This document shows positions 8,079 through 15,875 of a stretch of 64,000 nt of DNA, piece by piece; position 1 is the stretch's first letter; each line of letters begins with the position of its first letter. The notes beneath the pieces were generated by a model, which saw nothing but the letters and a program-made list of their open reading frames with translations, was not told the DNA's origin and ran no database searches. The translations under genes and the position numbers were made by a program. This DNA comes from Brevibacillus brevis (GTDB taxonomy: Bacteria > Bacillota > Bacilli > Brevibacillales > Brevibacillaceae), in contig NZ_LR134338.1 of NCBI RefSeq assembly GCF_900637055.1, positions 5,977,501 to 6,041,500 on the forward strand, read 5' to 3'.

Positions 8079-9329
8079 GTGTCGCTTTCATTAGGTGAAC
8101 TCATTAGCAGTCATCGTAGTCGACGCAATCTAACACTAGCAGACCTTTCGGAATTGTCAGGAGTCAGTAAAAGTACCATATCGTTAATTGAAACAGGAGA
8201 GACTAAGCGACCCAGCTATGCTACTTGGAGAAAGATAGCGGAAGCCATCGGTATAGCACCCAGCATCATCATAAACGCATTTGTAGACACTACACATCAT
8301 CCTAAGGCATTAGAGCTTGTCCTTGCAGAGGTTATCAACGAAGGATGGGAAGCTCTTGTCACTAAAGTTGCTACACGTTATTTAGAGTCACCAAAGATCG
8401 ATACGTTTAGAGCGTTAGATCATATCGCCAGTACAGCCAGAGATACAGAGAACAAACGAATAAAACGCATCTTGTATGATACGATTATTAGTTTCGCAAG
8501 AAGCAGGGGAATACCCTCATATCTAGCAAACGCCTTGTATGAAAGGTATTTGATCGAGCGTGACGACTTCTCTCGTTTCGAGGAAACGTATCGACGTGGG
8601 AAGGAACTGCTACTCTATGTCGAGCATCTCTATGTAGAAGATCGAATCGATTACTATTATAAAATGGGCGTTCACGCCAACATACTCGACTTGCACGACG
8701 AAAGTATCGATTTATGTAGACTCGGTTTACGGGAGGATCGGTCAGATAACAGACCTAAAGCATCTGCATATATCTCCCTATTCAACTCGTGTATTTACTT
8801 TGGGGACTTCCATGTCGCTGACATCTACCTAAAAGAGTATGAAAACAGCGAATACGCTGATTTTCGAAAGAACCATTTTCGCGCTACTCTCCTTGCTAAA
8901 AAAGGGAAGCATGAGGACGCAATCAGTTTGTTCAACGTCTGCTTAAACGAGACTAACAGAGAAGGACGCATATCCATCGTGGTCGACCTCATGGAATCGT
9001 ATTTGGAGGCTGGAAAGACAGACGATCTAATGCTATTAATCGAAACGGAGGATCAGTTTCTGCCAGAGAAAATGCCGCAGCATCCGTACCGAATTAAGAC
9101 ACTGGCCCAATACTACAGACGTAAAGCGTTGTGCTTAATCTCAATGGAGAGATATGATCAGGGTTTTCATAGCCTGATCGAGAGTATCAAGTATTACAAG
9201 CACATAGGCATAGCTACAGAAGTCATCGAAGGCATACGGCTTTTCCTACGCCATCATCGTGCTAACAATAAAAATCTGTCATTTGAACACATGGAGTTAA
9301 TTGAAAACATATGTGATAATATTTTGTAA
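8079..9329 (+). CDS. HTH-TPR transcriptional regulator of the RRNPP type
   Basis: The 416 residues begin with an XRE helix-turn-helix (about 5-60; SKSTISLIETGETKRPS is the recognition part). A long all-helical array of about eight TPR-like repeats follows (about 75-400). This is the architecture of NprR, PlcR and AimR, whose TPR domains bind short re-imported peptides and alter DNA binding. A gene for a 36-residue exported peptide starts 21 bases downstream with an excellent ribosome site, which fits a receptor-pheromone cassette. The start is GTG, with aggggg upstream. It may govern the mobile element or host genes; the target is not visible. Confidence 0.8.
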   Translation: MSLSLGELISSHRSRRNLTLADLSELSGVSKSTISLIETGETKRPSYATWRKIAEAIGIAPSIIINAFVDTTHHPKALELVLAEVINEGWEALVTKVATRYLESPKIDTFRALDHIASTARDTENKRIKRILYDTIISFARSRGIPSYLANALYERYLIERDDFSRFEETYRRGKELLLYVEHLYVEDRIDYYYKMGVHANILDLHDESIDLCRLGLREDRSDNRPKASAYISLFNSCIYFGDFHVADIYLKEYENSEYADFRKNHFRATLLAKKGKHEDAISLFNVCLNETNREGRISIVVDLMESYLEAGKTDDLMLLIETEDQFLPEKMPQHPYRIKTLAQYYRRKALCLISMERYDQGFHSLIESIKYYKHIGIATEVIEGIRLFLRHHRANNKNLSFEHMELIENICDNIL

Positions 9330-9350
9330 CAATAGAAGGAGGAGAGTTTA

Positions 9351-9461
9351 ATGCAGAAGCTACTTTTGGTTTTTGCTCTTGTGGTGTTCTTTTCCTCACC
9401 TGTAGTATCGGAAGCATATGATCCGACGTCGGAGCCTTATCGAGTTGAACCTGATTGGTAA
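9351..9461 (+). CDS. Putative Phr/AimP-like signalling pro-peptide, 36 aa
   Basis: The small frame has a strong ribosome site (agaaggaggagag). It encodes a Sec-type leader (Met-Gln-Lys, then a hydrophobic stretch LLLVFALVVFF, then SSPVVSEA) and an acidic tail YDPTSEPYRVEPDW. Export, size and position just after a TPR regulator match Phr, NprX, PapR and AimP precursors. Those are cut to peptides of 5-7 residues from the C-terminal part. The active segment cannot be defined from sequence. A terminator follows 11 bases later, so the pair forms one transcript. Confidence 0.75.
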   Translation: MQKLLLVFALVVFFSSPVVSEAYDPTSEPYRVEPDW

Positions 9462-9471
9462 ACGGTGTGCA

Positions 9472-9508
9472 GAGAGAGGGAGAAAAAAATTCCCCTCTTT
9501 TTTTCTTC
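9472..9508 (+). terminator. Terminator of the regulator-peptide cassette
   Basis: gagaggg and cccctc pair around an A-rich loop and are followed by a run of seven T. It lies directly after the 36-residue peptide gene. Confidence 0.75.
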
Positions 9509-9692
9509 CATGTGACTTGTTTGCATTTAATGAGACATATTTCTCCTGCCTAACTTCTTAGTTTTTCAAAAACACCACTTTTGAAGCAGTCTCAATCTGC
9601 GATAGTCATCCACTTAATATTTCGGTACTACAATCAAGGCGGGCGCTGGCTACCACAAAGGAATGCCCCCTCATTTTGTCTTTAAATATACA

Positions 9693-9720
9693 AAAGCCCC
9701 TCTCAACTGAGAAGGGCTTT
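9693..9720 (-). terminator. Terminator of the thermonuclease gene
   Basis: The arms aaagcccctctc and gagaagggcttt pair around a 4-base loop just beyond the stop codon of the leftward nuclease gene. No gene is seen in 9509-9692. Confidence 0.75.
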
Positions 9721-9724
9721 ATTT

Positions 9725-10678
9725 CTACTCACACGCTACCCCATCACCATCTCTGTCCAACTTCGATCGGTATCCAGGATCGCCAGAATATAATGGTGCT
9801 ACGCCAGCAGCTTTGGCTTCCTTACAACTTCCATAGTAAACTTCTTGTACGGGTTGTGGCGTAGGAACCGGGGATGGCTGTGGAGTTGGTTTTGGTTTTG
9901 GTGTTTTTGCTTCAACAGATACTTCCTTTTTAATTACGTCTGAATGGAAACCATCTTCCTTTGCGTAGTTTTCAATAGACCAAATTCCAACTCCGGCTTT
10001 TTGGGCTTGTTCTTGAATTTTACGGTACTGTTCAACATATTTCACGTTAGGTACGTAAACATACGCGACGCGTGCCAACCCCTTTTCCAGCAATTGCTCT
10101 TGAACCGATTTACCATCTACATAAATGTAGTAGAGAAGTCGTCCATATTTGTCAGGACCATTATTTACATCCTGTTCAAGCTCCACAGTCTTTTCAGTAA
10201 GGAGTTGCTTCGTGAAGTCGCTCGCTTCTTTACCGAATGGTTGTACCCCGTATTTAGGGTGCTTCGTTTCAGGAGTATCGACTAGAAGAAAACGTACAGT
10301 CTCTTCTTTGTCGTTTATTTTTACTTTGATAGTATCTCCATCCACCACTTCCAGGACCTTTGCTTGAATCCGTTGTACATTCTGAGTAGTATTTACATCG
10401 GTAGCCGAAACTCCCTGCTGATCTGTGGTTACAGTTTGAGAGGAACTAACGGCTTCTGTTTTCGGTGAATTTACTTCAGCAGATGTTACATTGGCCGATT
10501 CAGTTGTTTTACTTGGATTTGGTTTATTATTGGTATCTCTACCAGCTATCCCAATGATTAATGCTAATATGGCCCATGCTGCTCCTACACGCTTACCAAT
10601 TTTCCCTAGCCGTTTCCAATCAACAAATACCATTATGTAAGGTACAAAAATCCATCCTAATATCTTTATAAGTTTCAA
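9725..10678 (-). CDS. Membrane-anchored thermonuclease (SNase) with Excalibur domain
   Basis: A 317-residue protein. An N-terminal hydrophobic part (to about residue 46) anchors or exports it, followed by a Ser/Thr-rich linker. The SNase domain (about 105-235) has DGDTIKV, VRFLLVDTPE with the catalytic Arg, FGKEAS with the Glu, and DKYGRLLYY with the second Arg. A Pro-rich linker and a C-terminal Excalibur calcium-binding motif (DRDGDGVACE) end the protein. It degrades DNA and RNA outside the membrane with calcium. The start is TTG with agggggac. It is a common accessory gene in Firmicute elements. Confidence 0.85.
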   Translation of the reverse strand: MKLIKILGWIFVPYIMVFVDWKRLGKIGKRVGAAWAILALIIGIAGRDTNNKPNPSKTTESANVTSAEVNSPKTEAVSSSQTVTTDQQGVSATDVNTTQNVQRIQAKVLEVVDGDTIKVKINDKEETVRFLLVDTPETKHPKYGVQPFGKEASDFTKQLLTEKTVELEQDVNNGPDKYGRLLYYIYVDGKSVQEQLLEKGLARVAYVYVPNVKYVEQYRKIQEQAQKAGVGIWSIENYAKEDGFHSDVIKKEVSVEAKTPKPKPTPQPSPVPTPQPVQEVYYGSCKEAKAAGVAPLYSGDPGYRSKLDRDGDGVACE

Positions 10679-10712
10679 AATAAGTCCCCCTAATATCCCG
10701 ACGTATTAGATT

Positions 10713-11429
10713 TTACTTAGCTACTTTAATGTTTCTGCATTTCGGATACCCTTTACAGCCATAGAATTCACCTTTTGCCCCTTTTCGCAAGACCATCTGG
10801 TTACCGCATTTGTCGCAGATTTGTGTTTCCAATTGGAATTGTGCGATCACCTTTTTAGGGTCTGGTTTTGCTGTAGGGTTCATCAGGAGAATCATTTCAA
10901 TAAGCTTCTCCCGATTTATTAACCTTACTTTGTTTGAAGTAGCTAGATTTCTTGCCGCATCTGTGTAATCACGATTACTTACTACCCACGCTTCATGTGC
11001 TTTGTAATGAGCAATCGAAGCCTGCGCCTGTTGTACCGCTTCAATCCCCACATTTTTACTGTAGCGCTTTGCTTGCACTGCAATTCTCTTTCCATCTTTT
11101 TGAATGATAAGATCTGCCCCGTAGTCGCCAGCTGCTCTTGTTACTTCTACTTTATACCCTTGAGAACGAAAAAGCAGTCCGAGGTATTGTTCGAATTGAA
11201 GACCATCCATAGTATCAATTTCGCGGATTCCTGATTTCCTTAATCTCTCTTCTCTCTTTGCACTCTGAGCAATAGCAGTCCAAAGAGCGGCACCCATTAC
11301 AGCAGCAAAAGCAATTCCACCGATGATAAATGAATTGGTATAGTAATATGCCCCACCAAATGCAAATAAAGAAAGCAGTCCGACCAACTGGCTTATCGGG
11401 TCATCTCCCTTTTTTCTTCTTCGTGCCAA
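10713..11429 (-). CDS. Mrr-like restriction endonuclease fold protein with zinc ribbon
   Basis: The 238 residues comprise two N-terminal membrane segments (about 17-50), an Mrr catalytic domain (about 70-185) and a topoisomerase-type C4 zinc ribbon (about 205-235). The Mrr domain shows LQFEQYLGLLF, GADLIIQ and AVQAKRY, the D-(E/Q)xK nuclease signature. The ribbon reads CDKCGN then GCKGYPKC. Related proteins cut modified or foreign DNA, but the specificity here cannot be read. It lies upstream of the thermonuclease on the same strand. The start is TTG. Confidence 0.8.
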   Translation of the reverse strand: MARRRKKGDDPISQLVGLLSLFAFGGAYYYTNSFIIGGIAFAAVMGAALWTAIAQSAKREERLRKSGIREIDTMDGLQFEQYLGLLFRSQGYKVEVTRAAGDYGADLIIQKDGKRIAVQAKRYSKNVGIEAVQQAQASIAHYKAHEAWVVSNRDYTDAARNLATSNKVRLINREKLIEMILLMNPTAKPDPKKVIAQFQLETQICDKCGNQMVLRKGAKGEFYGCKGYPKCRNIKVAK

Positions 11430-11586
11430 AAGTACAGTCCCCTTTCAAAAAATAGTTCTTTCAGCATATTTAATTCCCTATTTTCTAACAAACGAAACAA
11501 TTATACACAAATATACAAAATAATAAAAACCCATCATTCTTTACGAATAGGCGGGTTCTTGGCATACTGTAATCCCTCGGTACTTA

Positions 11587-11964
11587 CTATACACGCCCAG
11601 TCGCTTGCTGCTTGGCGTCGTACAGATAATTGTTAAGCCGCATCTGGCATTCAGCCTTTAAATGAATAACATTATAAATGCATTCTTCTCGTCGGTCACG
11701 GACAGTCACAATTACAGAGTAGTGAAAACCATCTGTCGTCTTCTGGACATGAATTTTCCCACCCATCTTCCCAAACTGGCTCCGATATTCGTGGTGTTTT
11801 TGCTCAGCCCCCATTGATACGGTATCGAGCATGGGGCGGTATGACATTTTGAGCTGATCCTGATTAAGGCTTTCTGCGTCTAGCGCGATCTCCTTAAAAA
11901 GCATGCCATACAAGATCGTTTCGTGTAGTATCTCTCGCCATTGGTCAGGTTGTATCATTGTCAA
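11587..11964 (-). CDS. Hypothetical protein next to a YolD-like gene, 125 aa
   Basis: No domain is recognised. The gene begins at a TTG directly after the stop of the YolD-like gene (an ATG lies two codons later), so the two are surely co-transcribed. The product is soluble and mixed alpha-beta, with a His-rich middle (EQKHHEYRSQFGKMGGKIHV). The link to a gene with a LexA-type box suggests a damage-induced role, by context only. Confidence 0.6.
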   Translation of the reverse strand: MTMIQPDQWREILHETILYGMLFKEIALDAESLNQDQLKMSYRPMLDTVSMGAEQKHHEYRSQFGKMGGKIHVQKTTDGFHYSVIVTVRDRREECIYNVIHLKAECQMRLNNYLYDAKQQATGRV

Positions 11965-12165
11965 TTACACCCGCTCAACCTGTAGCATTTTTTCAATGGG
12001 CACCCACCACACACCATCAACCCGGACAAGCTTGATCTTGTTCTCAATTCGGTCGATGCCTTTAACAACTCCCCATTCTCGCCGATTACACTCATCAAGC
12101 CAACTGACGGCGATCGCTAAGTCTTTTCGAACAGAGTCGTAAATAATGGCATTCATTTCAGCCAA
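11965..12165 (-). CDS. YolD-like family protein, 66 aa
   Basis: A short protein with the YolD-like SH3-type beta barrel. The strands VVKGIDRIENKIKLVRVDG then WVPIEKMLQVERV are typical. YolD-like proteins accompany Y-family polymerases and SOS genes in Bacillus phages, although no polymerase is present here. The start is TTG at 12165 or ATG at 12156. A LexA-type box lies 42 bases upstream. Confidence 0.7.
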   Translation of the reverse strand: MAEMNAIIYDSVRKDLAIAVSWLDECNRREWGVVKGIDRIENKIKLVRVDGVWWVPIEKMLQVERV

Positions 12166-12206
12166 GACGTCTGTATCAACCGTTGGTAACGGAGCTTTTT
12201 ACAGCG

Positions 12207-12220
12207 CGAACGTTTGTTTG
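12207..12220 (-). promoter_or_regulatory. LexA/DinR-like SOS box upstream of the YolD-like gene
   Basis: cgaacgtttgtttg matches the Bacillus consensus CGAACRNRYGTTYG at all but one position. Its place before a YolD-like gene, a class often SOS-controlled, supports the call. Confidence 0.5.
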
Positions 12221-12258
12221 TATTATTTGCGAATAAAATAAGAACGCGCAAACAAAAA

Positions 12259-12296
12259 AATCCTCCTGCAAATTTCTCTGCCGGAGGATTCAATTT
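12259..12296. terminator. Terminator between the YolD region and the collagen-like gene
   Basis: aatcctcctgc and gccggaggatt pair with an A-rich flank on one side and T-rich sequence on the other. It lies just beyond the collagen-like gene's 3' end. Confidence 0.65.
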
Positions 12297-12330
12297 TAAA
12301 GGGTATTTATTTTATGTTCATCAGTCAAAT

Positions 12331-13413
12331 CTACACTGGGGCTATCTTGGCAGCAATCCTATCCAATGCTTCTTGAACTGTTGTTGGAACAGGTCCCAAT
12401 GACCAATCAGCGGGATTGGCAGGGGTGTAACCTAAACCAGCAGCATCATCCAATTTTTCTATCGCTGAATTTCCTATTAAAGTCACTCTGCTTCTAATCG
12501 GAATCGAGTCGACTGTAGCCCTAATTCTAGTAGAAACACCTGCTACACCGTTCACAATTAAACTGCCTTTTATAGCGAAACTTAAGAGATCGAATGGATC
12601 GATTGGAACGGTTCCATTTGCTACATTCACTACTACATCGCCATCTGTCCCTCCACCAATTAAATGTACTTGAGTATCGTATGGAACGATAGAATTTATA
12701 GTGATGACGGGTTGAGGTAACGGCAGAGGAACACCTCCAACATATGAAGCGAACATTGTGACATTTGCACCATTCTGCGTATAGCCACCAAATAACTGGG
12801 AGTCGCGGATATTAATCTGACTAAGAAAAGTACTATTTCCTGTAAATACTGGTGTTGGAGTAAAATTGATACTTACAAAGAACAATCGACCTGTAGAAGG
12901 GGTAATTGCATTGGTTGTAAAGTTAAAATCGAGTGGCGCTGTCAATAACGATAAATCCACAAAGCCAGAACGATTATCTACATTTAGGTTTCCATTCCAG
13001 GATGGATCATTAATATCGAATGGGATAGCGAGTCTGGTTAATAATGTACTTGCTCCAATTAATTGGACGTTTGCCTTTAAGTGAATAAGTGATTCTGTGA
13101 AGGTTCCTGGTCCTATAGAAATGGCATATCGTTTTGTAGGCGAAGCATCTACAATGAACGCCATCGCCCTTGTCACAGTTAAAAAGGGGTTGCATTCCGT
13201 ACCATCACCCGTTACATCATTACCGCCCTTATTTACGTAAACAATTTGAGTTGCTACTGGTGGAGGATCAATACACCCTGGACCAGGGGGGCCAGTAACA
13301 CCTTGTGGACCGGTGGGTCCTGGGGGTCCTGGGGGACCAGGGGGACAAGTGCATCTTGGGGGGAAAATAGGTTGACAACCGCTTGGTGGAGGTCTCCAGC
13401 AATTATTATACAT
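12331..13413 (-). CDS. Short collagen-like protein with beta-helix domain
   Basis: The 360 residues open with a Cys- and Pro-rich segment and a short collagen stretch of Gly-X-Y repeats (PPGPPGPPGPTGPQG). A right-handed beta-helix-like region follows (VYVNKGGNDVTGDGT, then repeats of short strands). The last 40 residues include TVQEALDRIAAKI, a motif common at the end of exosporium and phage tail proteins. Such proteins sit on spore or virion surfaces. The start at 13413 is chosen because aggaggt lies 12 bases upstream; a second ATG at 13437 has no ribosome site. It is monocistronic, with terminators on both sides. Confidence 0.7.
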   Translation of the reverse strand: MYNNCWRPPPSGCQPIFPPRCTCPPGPPGPPGPTGPQGVTGPPGPGCIDPPPVATQIVYVNKGGNDVTGDGTECNPFLTVTRAMAFIVDASPTKRYAISIGPGTFTESLIHLKANVQLIGASTLLTRLAIPFDINDPSWNGNLNVDNRSGFVDLSLLTAPLDFNFTTNAITPSTGRLFFVSINFTPTPVFTGNSTFLSQINIRDSQLFGGYTQNGANVTMFASYVGGVPLPLPQPVITINSIVPYDTQVHLIGGGTDGDVVVNVANGTVPIDPFDLLSFAIKGSLIVNGVAGVSTRIRATVDSIPIRSRVTLIGNSAIEKLDDAAGLGYTPANPADWSLGPVPTTVQEALDRIAAKIAPV

Positions 13414-13553
13414 CGGAATATCAAACCTCCTAATCATAATGACTTCACATCGACACTATACTATGCAAGTCAACATCCAAGGTGTAAAAATTAGGAAATT
13501 TACCTAACCTGATTATGCTTCATACTAGGTTATTAACATTATTAATAGATAAA

Positions 13554-13587
13554 AGGCCCTCCCCCGTTTTTCCGGAAGGAGGGCTAT
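13554..13587 (-). terminator. Terminator downstream of the broken regulator gene
   Basis: gccctcccccg and cggaaggagggc pair, and the minus strand continues into CCTTTTAT. The hairpin is almost the same as the one at 17336-17370. Confidence 0.7.
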
Positions 13588-13592
13588 CGCTT

Positions 13593-13860
13593 TTACGTCG
13601 TCGCTTTTTCTGTTACTCGATCCAACATCGTAAACATGAGCCAGGGCAATTCACTCATTACACCTGCAAGATCGTCGGTTAAACTCCGTTTCCAAACAGC
13701 AGGATAATTAAGACTGTCGATCGCCGTCAAAACGACAATAATCCTGCCCTTGCCTCTTCCCCAGTCTTGATACGTAGTTCGTCTACGTTGGTGTTCTACG
13801 CCGTCCTGCCGAATAGTTGCCAATCACTCGCAATACCTTCCGCTCGATATCAGACAACAT
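13593..13860 (-). pseudogene. Frameshifted small DNA-binding-type gene
   Basis: From an ATG at 13860 (ggggga upstream) the minus strand reads MLSDIERKVLRVIGNYSAGR followed by RRTPT, then hits a stop. A second frame continues sensibly as DELRIKTG, and a third continues as RIIVVLTAIDSLNYPAVW to a stop at 13593. Three segments in different frames that join into one plausible winged-helix-like protein indicate at least two small indels. The LexA-like box just upstream suggests it was once SOS-regulated. A sequencing error could give the same picture. Confidence 0.5.
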
Positions 13861-13879
13861 ACATACTCCCCCAAAACAA

Positions 13880-13891
13880 GAACTTATGTTC
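13880..13891. promoter_or_regulatory. LexA/DinR SOS box
   Basis: gaacttatgttc has the perfect GAAC-N4-GTTC core, 16 bases before the broken gene's start codon. It overlaps a 7-bp inverted repeat, tgttcgt / acgaaca, at 13887-13907. No gene is seen in 13892-14146. Confidence 0.55.
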
Positions 13892-14146
13892 GTGTTATAT
13901 ACGAACAATATGAGAGCATGCAATTATAAAAAATAGTTGTCTTGAACGTGGTCAATTCCCGGACCGAGTAAAGACTCTGTCTTCGGGGCCTGATTCAAAC
14001 ATGGATGGATACACCACGGCGTAAAAAGGAAAATACGTCAACAGATTAAGAATAAATTTATGTCATAACAATGCGAAACTCACCTAGGCATTATGTCAGG
14101 CGGGATTTTTATTAAGGAGAACAAAAAGAAAGATGACCTACATCGA

Positions 14147-15223
14147 TCACCTTCTTTGTTCTACATGGTATTTGATTTTCTCTTCTTGCAAATTTGCTAA
14201 CAAATTGCCGTTCAACTCAATTTTATCCCTGCTATAAATAATTCTGTTAGGAGATAAGATAAAACTATCATTGTTATTAACAATCATACTCATGCCTAAC
14301 CTTGAAACAACTTTGTATTCAGAATTAAATATTTTTATTTCCCCTGTTACTTCCTCGCTCAAATCATTGTAAATACCTTCTGATAAATTAGTAGTTAAAC
14401 TTTTTACAAACTTTTCACCAAGATGCCCGAATTCAGTTAATACTCCGTAACAAGTTAGTAAGGGTCTTTTCTTTTTGTCATAAATACTAATTACAAATCT
14501 AAAGTTATGAAATTTAATCGGTAAGTGGAAATTCATTTCGAATGTGGGTTCCTCTATAGGAGGATTCTTATAAAATTCTACAGAGGGGCCCACTTTCAAT
14601 GCTAACTCGTCAATATCGCAACCTTTAGAAATTAAATGGTCAATATTACATAAATCTTTTGCCTTAGGTAAGAATCCGTCTCCTAAGGGGTCTTTATTAT
14701 TTTTGATGTGGTTAAAAATAATACTTAATCCAACTAGAAAACAACAAAGAACTGTATAAAAAGCATATATTCCAAAGTTAAGAACAGCTTCAATTGTAAA
14801 TATCAAACTTGTTGAAAATTGATATTTTGTATAGAATCCCACTGCAGTACCCCAAACTAGTATAGTTAGAGATGTGACGGCGAGGAGCGCTGCGTATACG
14901 CATTTAATTAAAATATCTCCAGATACATTACGTTCATATTCTAAGAGACCTTGCCTAATATCAGTTAAACTAAGCGTATATGGAAGATAAATTTGTTTAC
15001 GAAATCTCGATGCAGATAGTAATTTATTGTCGTACATAAATCCCACAAATAAACTAACCAACGCAACGATTGCAATCAAACCCGCAAAGAGCCAACTTAC
15101 CAGTTCGACTTGGTCTTTAAGTAAATCATAATCTTTGTCAAGAAATTGCTTAGAGTAATCAATTTGAGTCAGCAATACAATTGGTAATATCAAAAATACT
15201 GAAAAGATACCCCATCTAATCAT
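14147..15223 (-). CDS. Hypothetical membrane protein, third gene of an unrecognised operon
   Basis: A 358-residue protein with four predicted membrane helices (about 3-21, 42-64, 106-127 and 143-168) and a soluble C-terminal half of about 170 residues rich in beta strands. No domain is recognised. It overlaps the preceding gene by 8 bases, so it belongs to a translationally coupled operon with 15216-15863 and 15876-17210. A membrane protein closing an unknown operon in a phage accessory slot is the layout of many abortive-infection effectors, but this is inference. Confidence 0.65.
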   Translation of the reverse strand: MIRWGIFSVFLILPIVLLTQIDYSKQFLDKDYDLLKDQVELVSWLFAGLIAIVALVSLFVGFMYDNKLLSASRFRKQIYLPYTLSLTDIRQGLLEYERNVSGDILIKCVYAALLAVTSLTILVWGTAVGFYTKYQFSTSLIFTIEAVLNFGIYAFYTVLCCFLVGLSIIFNHIKNNKDPLGDGFLPKAKDLCNIDHLISKGCDIDELALKVGPSVEFYKNPPIEEPTFEMNFHLPIKFHNFRFVISIYDKKKRPLLTCYGVLTEFGHLGEKFVKSLTTNLSEGIYNDLSEEVTGEIKIFNSEYKVVSRLGMSMIVNNNDSFILSPNRIIYSRDKIELNGNLLANLQEEKIKYHVEQRR

Positions 15224-15863
15224 GGTAATTTCGAAATTCTCCCGCGATCTTGTTTACCACCTGAAAAATCTCCTGCTCTTTCACCGTGTCAGAGAAAGAA
15301 ATTACAGAAGCCAAGTCCAGATGGAAAATAGTTTTTTGATAAGTAAATGTTAGATTAGTAACTAAATCTTGTACAAAAAATTCCCTAAGCTTATCCTCTG
15401 AGATATCTTTGATGCTAATGTTAAGTATTTCACGTTCATCAAATGCACTAGGTGACTTCTTGACATGTACACTAATTAAATCAGCGAACCATCCATTAGA
15501 GTGATTAAATACTCGAGACCAATATTCATATGTGTTGATCCTTTTGAAAACAATTGAAGACTTTTCACTTAAGCTGTTTATAGCGTAAGAAATAGCACTT
15601 TCAGAATTTCCAAAACATGAAACTATTTTTTCGCTACAAAAGATCCACATTGTAACACTTTTTTGATCTCGAGAAATTATTTTATCTCTCATTCTAATTG
15701 GATCAATCCAGCTATATTCAATTTTAAATACATTCGTAGAAAGTTTAGTACAACTCAGGTCCTCAAATCTTGATGGGGTGAGTTCGCCAACAACATTTTC
15801 AAAGTCAGTTGCATCATATTCAAATAAAATACAATCTTCCATCCATGCAAGCAACGAACTCAC
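15216..15863 (-). CDS. Hypothetical protein, second gene of an unrecognised operon
   Basis: A 215-residue soluble protein without signal, membrane segment or recognised motif. By eye it is acidic and mixed alpha-beta. It starts 12 bases after the 444-residue gene ends (ggaggtgag before the start) and overlaps the membrane-protein gene. The tight packing implies a joint function. Base composition is AT-rich compared with the phage late genes to the right, a sign of separate origin. Confidence 0.6.
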   Translation of the reverse strand: MSSLLAWMEDCILFEYDATDFENVVGELTPSRFEDLSCTKLSTNVFKIEYSWIDPIRMRDKIISRDQKSVTMWIFCSEKIVSCFGNSESAISYAINSLSEKSSIVFKRINTYEYWSRVFNHSNGWFADLISVHVKKSPSAFDEREILNISIKDISEDKLREFFVQDLVTNLTFTYQKTIFHLDLASVISFSDTVKEQEIFQVVNKIAGEFRNYHD

Positions 15864-15875
15864 CTCCTTACTGGA

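Noticed and set aside
14100..14160. Imperfect hairpin near the end of the membrane-protein gene
   Set aside because: Several mismatches and no clear T run; not called as a terminator.
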